From positions 1,255,501-1,319,500 of the forward strand of contig NZ_ASWH01000001.1 of NCBI RefSeq assembly GCF_000407545.1: DNA of 64,000 bases. The letters run 5' to 3'. Positions 28,010 to 35,567 of the stretch are shown one piece after another (positions within the stretch are counted from its first letter, which is position 1; each line of letters starts with the position of its first letter). The position numbers and the translations under genes were made by a program. Under the pieces are notes generated by a model that saw only the letters and a program-made list of their open reading frames with translations, was not told the origin of the DNA and did no database searches. This DNA is from Enterococcus gilvus ATCC BAA-350. GTDB lineage: Bacteria > Bacillota > Bacilli > Lactobacillales > Enterococcaceae.

Positions 28010-29143
28010 ATGAATATTAACACAAAGATAATCCATGGTTACCCCATGATTGATGAGAAAACTGGGGCATCATCTATTCCCAAAATACAAGCTTCTACAT
28101 TTCATCAGAAAGATTTATCTGCAACACAGAAGTACACCTACTCACGATTCGGAAATCCAACCGTTGAAGCAATGGAGCAGGCAGTGGCTGCTTTGGAAAA
28201 TGGCGAGTTCGGGATTGCGTTTTCGTCTGGTGTTGCTGCAATCAGTTCAGTATTGCTTCTTCTATCAGCGAGAGATCACATCGTTCTTTGCCAGAACATC
28301 TATGGTGGTACTTATCAGATTGTTGTGAATTTACTAGATAGTTTCAATATTGAATACACGTTTGTTGAAGAGATGCCGGCTTCAAATTGGGAGGAAGTGA
28401 TAAAAGAAAATACCAAAATGATTTACATGGAAACTCCTTCGAATCCAACTTTGAAGATTACAGATATTCAGGCCGTTTCAGCAATCGCAAAAGAAAAGGA
28501 CATTATTACCGTTTGTGATAATACCTTTATGACTCCTTATTATCAGAATCCTTTGGATCTTGGGGTAGATATCGTGATCCATAGTGGAACAAAATTTTTA
28601 AATGGTCATAGTGATGTCGTCGCGGGAATAGTTGTTACGAACGATGTCATTCAAAATCAAAGAATCGTCAATCAACGAACTATTTTGGGCGGTATTCTCG
28701 GGGTAGAAGATGCTTGGTTATTGATGAGAGGGATAAAAACACTCGGGGTTCGTATGGAACGATCCGAGTATAACGCTTTGCTTATTTCTAGTGTATTAAA
28801 TAGAAACGATAATGTGAAAAAAGTTTATCATCCTTCGCTGAATAGTCACTATGGAAGAAAAACTCATACGAGACAAGCCAGAGGATTTGGAAGTGTTCTG
28901 AGTTTTGAGTTGGAAAATGTAGCAGCGGTTGAGAACTTTCTTCAAAAAGTTACGATTCCTTTAGTTGGTGTAAGTTTGGGAGGAGTTGAGACAATCTTGT
29001 CTTACCCTTGGTCAATGTCCCACGGGGGAATGACTGAAGAAGAAAAAATGACCCGTCAAGTAACACCAGAACTTATTCGACTATCAGTAGGTATTGAGGA
29101 TGTCGCTGATTTAATCATGGATCTTGAACAAGCGTTGCAATAG
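28010..29143 (+). CDS. PLP-dependent gamma-lyase/synthase of the Cys/Met metabolism family
   Basis: A 377-residue member of the cystathionine gamma-synthase / methionine gamma-lyase family. The PLP lysine is Lys195 in HSGTKFLNGH; YSRFGNPT, SSGVAAISS and DNTFMTPY motifs are all present. Such enzymes split or exchange sulfur at the gamma carbon of Met, homocysteine or O-acyl-homoserine, giving thiols and 2-oxobutyrate. Position inside a cluster with thiolase and AfsA-like genes suggests a precursor-supply role rather than routine methionine synthesis. Exact reaction is not decided by the motifs. Confidence 0.82.
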   Translation: MNINTKIIHGYPMIDEKTGASSIPKIQASTFHQKDLSATQKYTYSRFGNPTVEAMEQAVAALENGEFGIAFSSGVAAISSVLLLLSARDHIVLCQNIYGGTYQIVVNLLDSFNIEYTFVEEMPASNWEEVIKENTKMIYMETPSNPTLKITDIQAVSAIAKEKDIITVCDNTFMTPYYQNPLDLGVDIVIHSGTKFLNGHSDVVAGIVVTNDVIQNQRIVNQRTILGGILGVEDAWLLMRGIKTLGVRMERSEYNALLISSVLNRNDNVKKVYHPSLNSHYGRKTHTRQARGFGSVLSFELENVAAVENFLQKVTIPLVGVSLGGVETILSYPWSMSHGGMTEEEKMTRQVTPELIRLSVGIEDVADLIMDLEQALQ

Positions 29144-29189
29144 AAGATTTCCGTGGGAAGGGGGAATCATTGCTGTGATGGTTTATCGT

Positions 29190-29236
29190 CCTCCACCATT
29201 TTGTTCACGAAAACAACCAAGATAAAAAGGTGGAGG
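29190..29236 (+). promoter_or_regulatory. hairpin that covers the ribosome site of the AfsA-like gene
   Basis: CCTCCACC (29190-29197) is the exact complement of GGTGGAGG (29229-29236), which holds the Shine-Dalgarno sequence for the ATG at 29244. An inner stem TTGTT/AACAA supports the fold. When formed, translation of the AfsA-like protein would be blocked; this looks like a built-in translational switch. Confidence 0.6.
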
Positions 29237-29243
29237 AGAAAAA

Positions 29244-29993
29244 ATGAGTAATACACTAAATACAGTTTTAGAACAAGAAGAAAGTTATTTGTTAGTTTAT
29301 AAAAATAGTGAGAAAGAGGTTACTGAATCAACTGACAAGAAAGAAATTGAATTCAGTTCCCTGAGAGAATTGGAGCTATTGAAATTAGCTTTAGGTGATA
29401 CTGTTGATCGTATTTATATTGGAACGAACGGTGAAATAGCGAATAGCGCGTTGAATGAGGCTTCATGGAATTACCGAAACCCACAAGAAATGTATGATAT
29501 CTCTACAAAGATTCCCATTCCCAAAATAGTGATTGATGAGATTAAGGACAGTAATAAACCAATTGGTAAAGAGATGGTTCACAAGAAAAACCCTGAGAAC
29601 GTCCTTATATCTGAACCTAAAAATCATGGGAATGTTTGGTACTTTAAAGGTTTTTCGGATATTGCTGAATTAAACTCGGATCACCTTTCAGATCACGTCG
29701 ATGGAATCAAATTATTCGAGGCCTTCCGTCAAGCAACATTGGCATCTCTTCATTTAAATGGACTACAACATAATGGAGTAGTTGCACTGACAAATTTCAA
29801 AATTGACTATATCAGTTATGTTGAGCTTGATGAGCCCTATATCATCCAAGCGATTCCTGCTTGTGAGAAGGATGGCGGGGCAATGTTTTGTGTCTTTAAT
29901 ATTATTCAAGGAGATAAAGTTGTTACTAAAGGATTTCTTGGCGCCTATACCTTCCGTTCGAAAGAGATTTATTTAGAAAAAAGAAGAAAATAG
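29244..29993 (+). CDS. AfsA-like hotdog protein (gamma-butyrolactone synthase family)
   Basis: A 249-residue protein. Residues about 110-249 match the AfsA hotdog pattern: a VHKKNPENVLIS block, the key EAFRQATLASLH helix (EAxRQA in AfsA, ScbA and BarX), and a C-terminal GAYTFRSKEIY end. AfsA joins a beta-ketoacyl chain to dihydroxyacetone phosphate, the first step to A-factor-type signalling lactones in actinomycetes. The N-terminal 100 residues are less clear and may be a degenerate second hotdog. The family is rare in Firmicutes as far as I know. A HAD phosphatase gene follows 22 bases later, as the phosphorylated product would need. Assignment is by pattern reading, not by search. Confidence 0.65.
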   Translation: MSNTLNTVLEQEESYLLVYKNSEKEVTESTDKKEIEFSSLRELELLKLALGDTVDRIYIGTNGEIANSALNEASWNYRNPQEMYDISTKIPIPKIVIDEIKDSNKPIGKEMVHKKNPENVLISEPKNHGNVWYFKGFSDIAELNSDHLSDHVDGIKLFEAFRQATLASLHLNGLQHNGVVALTNFKIDYISYVELDEPYIIQAIPACEKDGGAMFCVFNIIQGDKVVTKGFLGAYTFRSKEIYLEKRRK

Positions 29994-30015
29994 TCTTCTT
30001 TAGGAGAGAAAAAGA

Positions 30016-30861
30016 GTGGAAAGAAAAAGTAAATTTAAACTAGCTGCGTTTGACATGGATGGCACGACGTTAAATAGTCAACATCAGCTTAGTGAACAAA
30101 CAATTGAATCTATCAATAAGTTTTCTGAAAATAATATAAAGATCGTTTTTGCGACTGGTCGGATGGAATCGGCAGTGGAGAAACATCTTGAACATATAAA
30201 TTCAGACGGGTTAGTCATTACCCATAATGGTGGCTTGATTAAAAACTTAAAAACAGGAGAAGTTTTATCAAAAAGAACTGTACCAAAAACTATCGTTGAT
30301 GAGGTGTTTTCTTTTAGTCAAGAAAATGGAGCGCTTCTGCACATTAACTACGAAAATCAAGTTTATATCCTCAGAGAACACGTTCTTAGTACAACATACG
30401 CAAAAGAACTAGGAATTGATCTATCCATTTTTCCAAAATCTTTCAGTGTCACGGAAGAACCACTTTCGTTACTGCTGATTGATGAGAAAGAAAAGCTAGA
30501 AGAGTATTTAGACATGATGAAAATTCACTATCATGATCAATTTGATTATGTACTCATTCCTTGGATCAAAAATAAATGGATGCTGCAGTTTCTTGCTCCG
30601 GATACTTCTAAAGGACAAGCGGTCATTGAACTGTCACGGATACTTGGAATCGATCCGGATTCGGAAGTCATCAGTTTTGGGGATAGTTATAACGATCTTG
30701 AAATGATCGCAGGAACTTATTTCGGGGTGGCGATGGATAATGCCTGTAAAGAATTGAAGGACGTTGCCAAGTATGTCACTAAAAGCAATGATGATGATGG
30801 CGTTTCTTTTGTTCTGGAACAATTAGTAATGAATGAAGAAAGATTTTTATGTAACTTTTAA
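30016..30861 (+). CDS. HAD-superfamily (Cof-type) phosphatase
   Basis: A 281-residue Cof/YbjI-type HAD hydrolase. Motif I is FDMDGTTL, motif II is the ATGR segment, and motif IV is SFGDSYNDLEM; a C2B-type cap lies between. These enzymes remove phosphate from sugar phosphates and other small phosphates. It starts at GTG with AGGAGA in front. Position right after the AfsA-like gene makes it a candidate for dephosphorylating a butenolide or lactone phosphate; a general sugar phosphatase is the plain alternative. Confidence 0.84.
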   Translation: MERKSKFKLAAFDMDGTTLNSQHQLSEQTIESINKFSENNIKIVFATGRMESAVEKHLEHINSDGLVITHNGGLIKNLKTGEVLSKRTVPKTIVDEVFSFSQENGALLHINYENQVYILREHVLSTTYAKELGIDLSIFPKSFSVTEEPLSLLLIDEKEKLEEYLDMMKIHYHDQFDYVLIPWIKNKWMLQFLAPDTSKGQAVIELSRILGIDPDSEVISFGDSYNDLEMIAGTYFGVAMDNACKELKDVAKYVTKSNDDDGVSFVLEQLVMNEERFLCNF

Positions 30862-30880
30862 AAGATAAGGAGAATCGTCT

Positions 30881-31354
30881 ATGCCGTTTTTTACCATTAC
30901 AACTTCTTTACCTCTTAATAAAGAAGAGAAAGAAAAAATCAGTCTAACGATCACAAAATTGACTGTTAGTGAATTAAAAGTCGCTCCTGATAAGGTGCAA
31001 GTCTTAGTACAAACAGGGGATAAAGAGAATTTTGCAAGATCAGGTGTGTCACCAACAAGTTCAACTTTCAGCAGCGATAGCAGAAAAGTGGATGGATTAT
31101 TTGAGGCTAGTTATTTTAGCGGAACCGTCAGTGAGGAGGACTTGATATTAGTCGAATTGGATATCTGGCGTAATTTTTCCGTTAACGAAAAATCTATTTT
31201 AGGATATAAAATCACTGATTTTTTTAAAAAAGAATATCATGTGTCTGGTGACAATGTTCTTATTTTAATAAGAGATATGGACCCATCGAATTGGATTCAA
31301 AATGGTGTGTCGGGAATTGATGAAGAATTTTTGGACAGAAGCAGAAATAGATAA
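30881..31354 (+). CDS. tandem 4-oxalocrotonate-tautomerase-like protein
   Basis: A 157-residue protein made of two 4-OT-type beta-alpha-beta units. The first starts MPFFTI, so Pro1 would be free after Met removal. The second (about residues 85-157, LILVELDIWRNF...NVLILIRDMDPSNWIQNGV) matches the typical 4-OT end. Fused 4-OTs form trimers that mimic the usual hexamer. They catalyse keto-enol tautomerisation or related additions. Two further single-domain 4-OT genes follow. The substrate is unknown. Confidence 0.78.
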   Translation: MPFFTITTSLPLNKEEKEKISLTITKLTVSELKVAPDKVQVLVQTGDKENFARSGVSPTSSTFSSDSRKVDGLFEASYFSGTVSEEDLILVELDIWRNFSVNEKSILGYKITDFFKKEYHVSGDNVLILIRDMDPSNWIQNGVSGIDEEFLDRSRNR

Positions 31355-31358
31355 AAAA

Positions 31359-31384
31359 TTATATCCATATGTTGTGGAGCAATA
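31359..31384 (+). repeat. 26-base direct repeat, copy 1
   Basis: Bases 31359-31384 (core CCATATGTTGTGGAGCAATA) occur again exactly at 35132-35157. Copy 1 begins five bases after the stop of the tandem tautomerase gene. In one frame it reads LYPYVVEQY before a stop a few codons later. Origin unknown. Confidence 0.8.
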
Positions 31385-31414
31385 TAAGGAAAAAACCGAT
31401 TAGGAGAATGAAAA

Positions 31415-32044
31415 ATGAAATTAGTTAAAAATGAAGCCCCTTATTTAGTCGTGACCGAATTTGAATTTTTACCAAACAGAAGTGAAGGAATTGTAGAAAT
31501 TTGGAACAATAGTGAAGCGAAAAAAATCCTTCCAGAGTCTGTTCTTTATCAAGCGATTCAAAAGAATACCTTGGTTTTACTTTACAAAATCAATCAGTTT
31601 AACGATGCTCAGGATTTCATCGAAAGTGAAGCGTTTCTTCAGTTTGTTGATGACATTTCAGAATACCTGGATAGTGATCTTCATCAGGAAATTGTTGCCT
31701 TAGTGAAACAAGTTGCGCCGCGTGAAAACTTGCTGCCAACTAGTTCATTTATGCAATTACGCCACATTGAAGTGCCATTGTCTGGTATTGAAGAATACTT
31801 GGATTGGCGTGAAAGAACCATTTTCGATTTTGTTGGTCGAAATGAGAAAGTGAAGTCTTTTGTTGCATTCCACAGCTTACTATCATCCACACCTGGAGTT
31901 CTATTCGTTACTGAGTTTGAAGGTGATCCTGATGAGTATCGAAACAGCTTCTTGACTCCTGAATATCAGAAAATTATCAAAGAAGCCGGACATGACCATA
32001 TCAAAGACGGACTAAATACATTTGAATACCGTAAAGTAGGTTAA
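31415..32044 (+). CDS. unknown protein, possibly two dimeric alpha/beta-barrel domains
   Basis: A 209-residue protein that I do not recognise firmly. It appears to have two similar halves, each opening with a beta strand (YLVVTEFEFLP and FMQLRHIEVPL) and ending with another (LLYKINQF and LFVTEFEG) around helices. This is the rhythm of ferredoxin-like dimeric alpha/beta-barrel (ABM/EthD) proteins, which include cofactor-free monooxygenases and cyclases. No catalytic residue can be named. An AGGAGAATG site precedes the start. It lies between tautomerase genes, so it probably belongs to the same pathway. Confidence 0.5.
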   Translation: MKLVKNEAPYLVVTEFEFLPNRSEGIVEIWNNSEAKKILPESVLYQAIQKNTLVLLYKINQFNDAQDFIESEAFLQFVDDISEYLDSDLHQEIVALVKQVAPRENLLPTSSFMQLRHIEVPLSGIEEYLDWRERTIFDFVGRNEKVKSFVAFHSLLSSTPGVLFVTEFEGDPDEYRNSFLTPEYQKIIKEAGHDHIKDGLNTFEYRKVG

Positions 32045-32050
32045 CTATTT

Positions 32051-32085
32051 TGCATCTTAATCTCAGAATTTGGGATTAAGATGCA
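32051..32085 (+). other. intergenic hairpin inside the cluster
   Basis: TGCATCTTAATC (32051-32062) pairs perfectly with GATTAAGATGCA (32074-32085). No T run follows, so it is more likely an mRNA processing or stability element than a terminator. Confidence 0.55.
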
Positions 32086-32110
32086 TTATTCAAGATGGGA
32101 GAATGAATCG

Positions 32111-32353
32111 ATGTCAATAGTACAAATATATGGATGGAAAGGTATTTCATCTGAAAATAAGAAAGCATGGATCAGGGAGTGTACCTCCGTCATATCAGAA
32201 AGCTTTCAAGAACCGCTTGATGAGATCACCGTATTCATCAATGAGATTCCTAGTGAAAATTGGGGTCAGGCAGGTGCCGTTGGAACGGATGACGATTGGT
32301 TAGAGAAATCTCGTGTTAAGACATTGGAGGATAATGATTATGCCCGTAATTAA
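32111..32353 (+). CDS. 4-OT-like protein lacking the N-terminal proline
   Basis: An 80-residue single 4-OT-type unit (TVFINEIPSENWGQAGA is the family end motif). ATG 32111 is chosen on a GGGAGA site. The mature N-terminus would be Ser (MSIVQIY), not the catalytic Pro1 of tautomerases. It overlaps the next 4-OT gene by 14 bases, and that one does begin Met-Pro. The pair may therefore form a hetero-oligomer in which only one partner carries Pro1. Confidence 0.72.
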   Translation: MSIVQIYGWKGISSENKKAWIRECTSVISESFQEPLDEITVFINEIPSENWGQAGAVGTDDDWLEKSRVKTLEDNDYARN

Positions 32354-32558
32354 AGTGGAGCTTATGAGCAAAAGCACGAAAGAGCAAAAAGAGAAATTGA
32401 TCTTTGATCTGACGAAAAAAACCTATGATCTACTAAACATTCCACCTGAAAAAATATCTGTCGTCATCCAAGAAGTAGGGAATGAGTCATGGGGAAGAGG
32501 TGGGTTTACAAGAAACCATCCTGATTTTGACACGTTGAGTCGCAAGCATCAGATGTGA
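32340..32558 (+). CDS. 4-oxalocrotonate-tautomerase-like protein
   Basis: A 72-residue classic 4-OT subunit: MPVIKVEL start with Pro1 as catalytic base, an EQKEKLIFDLTKKTYDLL helix, and the ISVVIQEVGNESWGRGG end. The ATG at 32340 follows GGAGG (32326-32330) within the previous gene. It is translationally linked to the Pro1-less paralogue upstream and to the thiolase downstream. Confidence 0.82.
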   Translation: MPVIKVELMSKSTKEQKEKLIFDLTKKTYDLLNIPPEKISVVIQEVGNESWGRGGFTRNHPDFDTLSRKHQM

Positions 32559-32571
32559 AATGGAGGATACC

Positions 32572-33753
32572 ATGAATAGAAAAGTAGTAATAACCAGTGC
32601 CGTGCGAACACCAATCGGTTCGATGGGAGGATCATTGAGCGACACTCCTGTGACTGATCTTGGTAGTCATGTCATTAGAGGGGCGATTGATAAAAGTAAT
32701 ATCACTCCTGACCTAGTGGATGAAGTTTTTATGGGCTGTGTCTTTCAAGCTGGACAAGGGCAAAATGTGGCGCGACAAGCAGCGATGAAAGCAGGAGTTC
32801 CCTTTCATAAACCAGCAACTACGATTAATGTACTTTGTGGTTCAGGATTGCAGACGGTGAATATGGCAGCGAAATTTATTGCCGCAGGCCATTCAGAGAT
32901 CATTGTTGCTGGTGGGATGGAAAATATGTCTGCAAGTCCTTATCTTCTACCAAAAGCTAGATATGGTTACAGGCTTGGTTCTGGAGAAATAGTTGATTCC
33001 ATGATCAAGGATGGATTAGAAGATGCCTTCAATGATTATCACATGGGTGTAACGGCAGAAAATATTGCAGAAAAATGGGAATTGAGTAGGGAAGAACTCG
33101 ATCAGTTCGTGTTCACCAGTCAATCGAATGCAGTAAGGGCGATTGAAGAAAAAAAGTTCGTTGAGGAAATTCTTCCTTTTGAAATTAAAACAAAAAGAGC
33201 AAATCACTTATTTAGTGAGGATGAGAGTATTAGGAAAGATACTACGTTGGAAAAATTAGGAAAATTGCGTCCAGTCTTTATGAAAGATGGAAAAGTCACC
33301 GCAGGAAACTCTTCAGGAATCAGCGATGGAGCTGCTGCAGTCCTTTTGATGAGTGAGGAAAAGGCAATCGAGATGGATATCCCTATTTTGGCTTATTGGG
33401 AAGCTGGTGAGTTAGCGGGAGTAGAGCCTTCAATTATGGGAATCGGTCCTGTAGATTCTACGAGAAAAGTTTTATCGAAAACAGGTTTAACGATTGATGA
33501 TATTGAACTTGTAGAATTGAATGAAGCCTTCGCCGCACAGTCGATCGCAGTAATCAGGGAGCTTGGTTTGAGGCAAGAGCTTGTCAATGTAAATGGTGGA
33601 GCAATTGCTTTAGGCCATCCTCTTGGCGCCTCTGGTTGCCGAATCCTCGTGTCGTTGATCCATGAAATGATTCGAAGGGACACTAGAATTGGATTGGCCG
33701 CATTATGTGTTGGTGGAGGAATGGGATGCTCTACCATTATCCGTAGAGACTAA
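32572..33753 (+). CDS. acetyl-CoA acetyltransferase (thiolase)
   Basis: A 393-residue thiolase of the degradative or acetoacetyl-CoA-forming type. The acyl-carrying Cys89 is in NVLCGSG, the His is in GHPLGASG, and the second Cys is in [12 protein letters not shown] 32572 follows GGAGG, so the in-frame ATG 12 bases upstream is rejected. Within this cluster it could make the beta-ketoacyl-CoA used by the AfsA-like enzyme, or cleave a pathway product. A terminator at 33768 closes the operon. Confidence 0.9.
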   Translation: MNRKVVITSAVRTPIGSMGGSLSDTPVTDLGSHVIRGAIDKSNITPDLVDEVFMGCVFQAGQGQNVARQAAMKAGVPFHKPATTINVLCGSGLQTVNMAAKFIAAGHSEIIVAGGMENMSASPYLLPKARYGYRLGSGEIVDSMIKDGLEDAFNDYHMGVTAENIAEKWELSREELDQFVFTSQSNAVRAIEEKKFVEEILPFEIKTKRANHLFSEDESIRKDTTLEKLGKLRPVFMKDGKVTAGNSSGISDGAAAVLLMSEEKAIEMDIPILAYWEAGELAGVEPSIMGIGPVDSTRKVLSKTGLTIDDIELVELNEAFAAQSIAVIRELGLRQELVNVNGGAIALGHPLGASGCRILVSLIHEMIRRDTRIGLAALCVGGGMGCSTIIRRD

Positions 33754-33767
33754 TAGTCAAATTTTTT

Positions 33768-33808
33768 AGAAAGTGATGATTCTTTGAATTGTCACTTTCT
33801 ATTTTTTT
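33768..33808 (+). terminator. terminator closing the AfsA-thiolase row
   Basis: AGAAAGTGA (33768-33776) pairs with TCACTTTCT (33792-33800), followed by ATTTTTTT. Confidence 0.85.
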
Positions 33809-33876
33809 GTCTAAGAGGGTTTCATTTTTATAGCTTAGAAGTTTGTTTATTTATAACTAAAAAGAAAGGATAGCCA

Positions 33877-34338
33877 ATGAATGCAGAAAAAGAAATAGAA
33901 GTTATTTATGAATTAATGCAGGGAATCATTGCTGAAAGAAGGGAGCTTAGTCAACAATATTATGATTTGAAATACCGATTAGATAATTTGCGAAAAGATA
34001 CTAATATTGATGCCCTCATACCGCCTTCCGCAACAAAAGCGATCCATAAAAAGAATCCAGAAACCTTATTGGTAAAAGTAAACTACCCATCACACACAAA
34101 GAAAAATAATCGAGTGGCTTTTGAACGAGTCGCAGGATATGTTAGGGAAATTTTGAAGGCTTCACCAGTTCCAATTAGTGCGAAAGAAATTTATGAAAAG
34201 CTGATCCATGATTACGATTTAAACATTCAATATAAAAATTTCAGGAATAATATTCTTCCAAGAATAAACGAATCAAGCAACTTTTCCATAGAAAAGGCTT
34301 ATCGAGGATACTGGCAATATAAGAGGGGGAACGTATAG
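33877..34338 (+). CDS. hypothetical protein with coiled-coil and possible winged helix
   Basis: A 153-residue protein. Residues 1-40 look like a coiled-coil (EIEVIYELMQGIIAERREL). Residues 75-150 look like a winged-helix domain (VPISAKEIYEKLIHDY...NILPRINES). It ends one base before the sigma-like gene, so they are co-translated. This points to a DNA-binding accessory or regulatory protein of a mobile element; no named family is recognised. Confidence 0.6.
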   Translation: MNAEKEIEVIYELMQGIIAERRELSQQYYDLKYRLDNLRKDTNIDALIPPSATKAIHKKNPETLLVKVNYPSHTKKNNRVAFERVAGYVREILKASPVPISAKEIYEKLIHDYDLNIQYKNFRNNILPRINESSNFSIEKAYRGYWQYKRGNV

Positions 34339-34740
34339 ATGCAAGATGAAAATGCCATGAATGCCATGTTTGTCCGCTATATTCAAAAAGCAATGATCAA
34401 TGAAAAGCTTAATTATATTCGTGATGGTAAGAAAAAAGGGATTGATATAATCCATGACGAAAACTTGCTGAATAACGTTCAGTATCAAAATGTTGAATTA
34501 ATGGAAACAATACCTAAAGGAAGTTACAGCAATCTAGAGGACTATATTGAGGATGATAATCTTTCAAACGCTATTTCTAAATTAACAGCTAGACAAAAGC
34601 TGATCATATATAAACGATATGTAGAAGGGTGGAAAGATCCGTCGATCGCAAAAGAGCTTGGTATTAGCAGTCAAGCGGTATCAAAGCAACGTCGAAAAGC
34701 CATAAAGAAATTAGAAAAATTTTTGACCATCGGCCCATAA
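34339..34740 (+). CDS. sigma-70 region-4-like regulator of a mobile element
   Basis: A 133-residue protein. The C-terminal third is a sigma-70 region-4 helix-turn-helix (LTARQKLIIYKRYVEGWKDPSIAKELGISSQAVSKQRRKAIKKL). The N-terminal part resembles the short region-2-like parts of Tn916 Orf7-type proteins. These small sigma-like factors switch on transfer or late genes of conjugative elements. The ATG directly follows the stop of the previous gene, with GGGGG in that gene's end as ribosome site. Confidence 0.74.
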   Translation: MQDENAMNAMFVRYIQKAMINEKLNYIRDGKKKGIDIIHDENLLNNVQYQNVELMETIPKGSYSNLEDYIEDDNLSNAISKLTARQKLIIYKRYVEGWKDPSIAKELGISSQAVSKQRRKAIKKLEKFLTIGP

Positions 34741-34761
34741 GTTCGAACAATCAAAAAAGAG

Positions 34762-34802
34762 CTCCCCCAGAATTAGTTCTGTAAAAACTAATTCTGGAGG
34801 AG
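34762..34802 (+). promoter_or_regulatory. hairpin that covers the ribosome site of the HTH_16 gene
   Basis: CAGAATTAGTT (34768-34778) pairs with AACTAATTCTG (34786-34796), and the stem continues with CTCC (34762-34765) against GGAG (34799-34802) after one mismatch. The Shine-Dalgarno GGAGG at 34796-34800 is inside the stem, so translation at 34811 should depend on opening the hairpin. Confidence 0.65.
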
Positions 34803-34810
34803 TGAAAAAT

Positions 34811-35020
34811 ATGGAAAACTATGTCAATCTAGTCCCAATGTTAGTAAAAGCTCAGCAAGGCGATGAAGAGTCAATGGAAAAACTTTTAGAGCAATTTAGA
34901 AACCTGTTGCTAAAGCTCTCTAAGAATTCCTATGGTTTTATTGATGAAGATTGTTACCAAATACTCGCGGAACGCTTCATTAAAGCAGTTCGTCAATTTG
35001 AACTGATTCCACCATGCTAA
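34811..35020 (+). CDS. HTH_16-like regulator (Tn916 Orf8 type)
   Basis: A 69-residue helical protein whose opening (LVPMLVKAQQGDEESMEKLLEQF) and following helices fit the HTH_16 family found in Tn916 and relatives next to the Orf7 sigma-like gene. ATG 34811 is taken because the in-frame GTG at 34802 lies on top of the ribosome site. Its C-terminus is short. Expression is probably limited by the upstream hairpin. The usual xis and int genes do not follow. Confidence 0.65.
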   Translation: MENYVNLVPMLVKAQQGDEESMEKLLEQFRNLLLKLSKNSYGFIDEDCYQILAERFIKAVRQFELIPPC

Positions 35021-35040
35021 TGCTTTAGATCATTGGTGTA

Positions 35041-35074
35041 AGATTCAGTGAGTTGCTGCTCATTGAATCTTTTT
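35041..35074 (+). terminator. terminator after the HTH_16 gene
   Basis: AGATTCAGTGAG (35041-35052) pairs with CTCATTGAATCT (35059-35070) with one G-T pair, followed by TTTT. Confidence 0.72.
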
Positions 35075-35131
35075 AACTGTGACATAGTTATCCGTATTAT
35101 TACATATAAAGGAGCAGAGTAAAAAGATTTC

Positions 35132-35157
35132 TTATATCCATATGTTGTGGAGCAATA
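35132..35157 (+). repeat. 26-base direct repeat, copy 2
   Basis: Identical to 31359-31384. This copy lies between the inverted 7-mers GCAGAGT (35114-35120) and ACTCTGC (35181-35187), which bound a 74-base unit. In one frame it reads LYPYVVEQYTN then a stop, close to the reading of copy 1. Confidence 0.8.
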
Positions 35158-35420
35158 CACGAATTAAGAGAATTTTTTATACTCTGCAAAAGCATGATAG
35201 GAAAACCAACAAAAAAACAGTATTGGTATCCTACCAATACTGTTGCTTAGCCTTAATAAACAGGAGACGAAAACTCCTGTGATTTTTAATCAATTAAAAT
35301 TACAGAGAAAACTAGAGAAAAAAGCACTAGATATTTCTCTTGAAATTGAGTAAAATAATCTATGTCAATGTCGTACATTGACTAAGGGCAACTTGATTGG
35401 TCAGGTTCATTGACTTAATC

Positions 35421-35466
35421 AGGGCTTGGTGATCTAGTTGGCGCTAGAAACCAAGTGCCTTTTTTT
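35421..35466 (+). terminator. terminator of a possible small RNA
   Basis: GGCTTGGT (35423-35430) and an inner CTAG pair with CTAG and ACCAAGTGCC (35444-35459), followed by seven T. No coding gene lies directly upstream, so a short untranslated RNA starting near 35340-35364 is possible. GTCAATG at 35364 could pair with CATTGAC at 35376 or at 35408, giving two alternative folds. Confidence 0.6.
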
Positions 35467-35567
35467 ATTTAGTTATTCCTACCATGTGCCTACTATTTTA
35501 AAGAATAATTGTCATTTAGTCAATTGGAAAAATGCAGATAAAGTTAAAAAGATTTCCTCGAAAACCC

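Larger units (their letters stand above)
35021..35567. other. hairpin-dense non-coding stretch
   Basis: No gene. It holds a row of inverted repeats: 35041-35070 (AGATTCAGTGAG/CTCATTGAATCT, then T run, a terminator for the HTH_16 gene); GCAGAGT (35114-35120) with ACTCTGC (35181-35187) around repeat copy 2; AACAGTATTGGT/ACCAATACTGTT (35216-35244, perfect); ACAGGAG/CTCCTGT (35260-35280); GTCAATGT/ACATTGAC (35364-35382, perfect); and a terminator at 35421-35466. This density suggests structured RNA, an origin or an attachment region. Confidence 0.6.

Noticed and set aside
31320..31403. Small overlapping frame MKNFWTEAEIDKK... containing repeat copy 1
   Set aside because: It overlaps the tautomerase end, whose frame is supported by family similarity; there is no ribosome site for the overlap frame.
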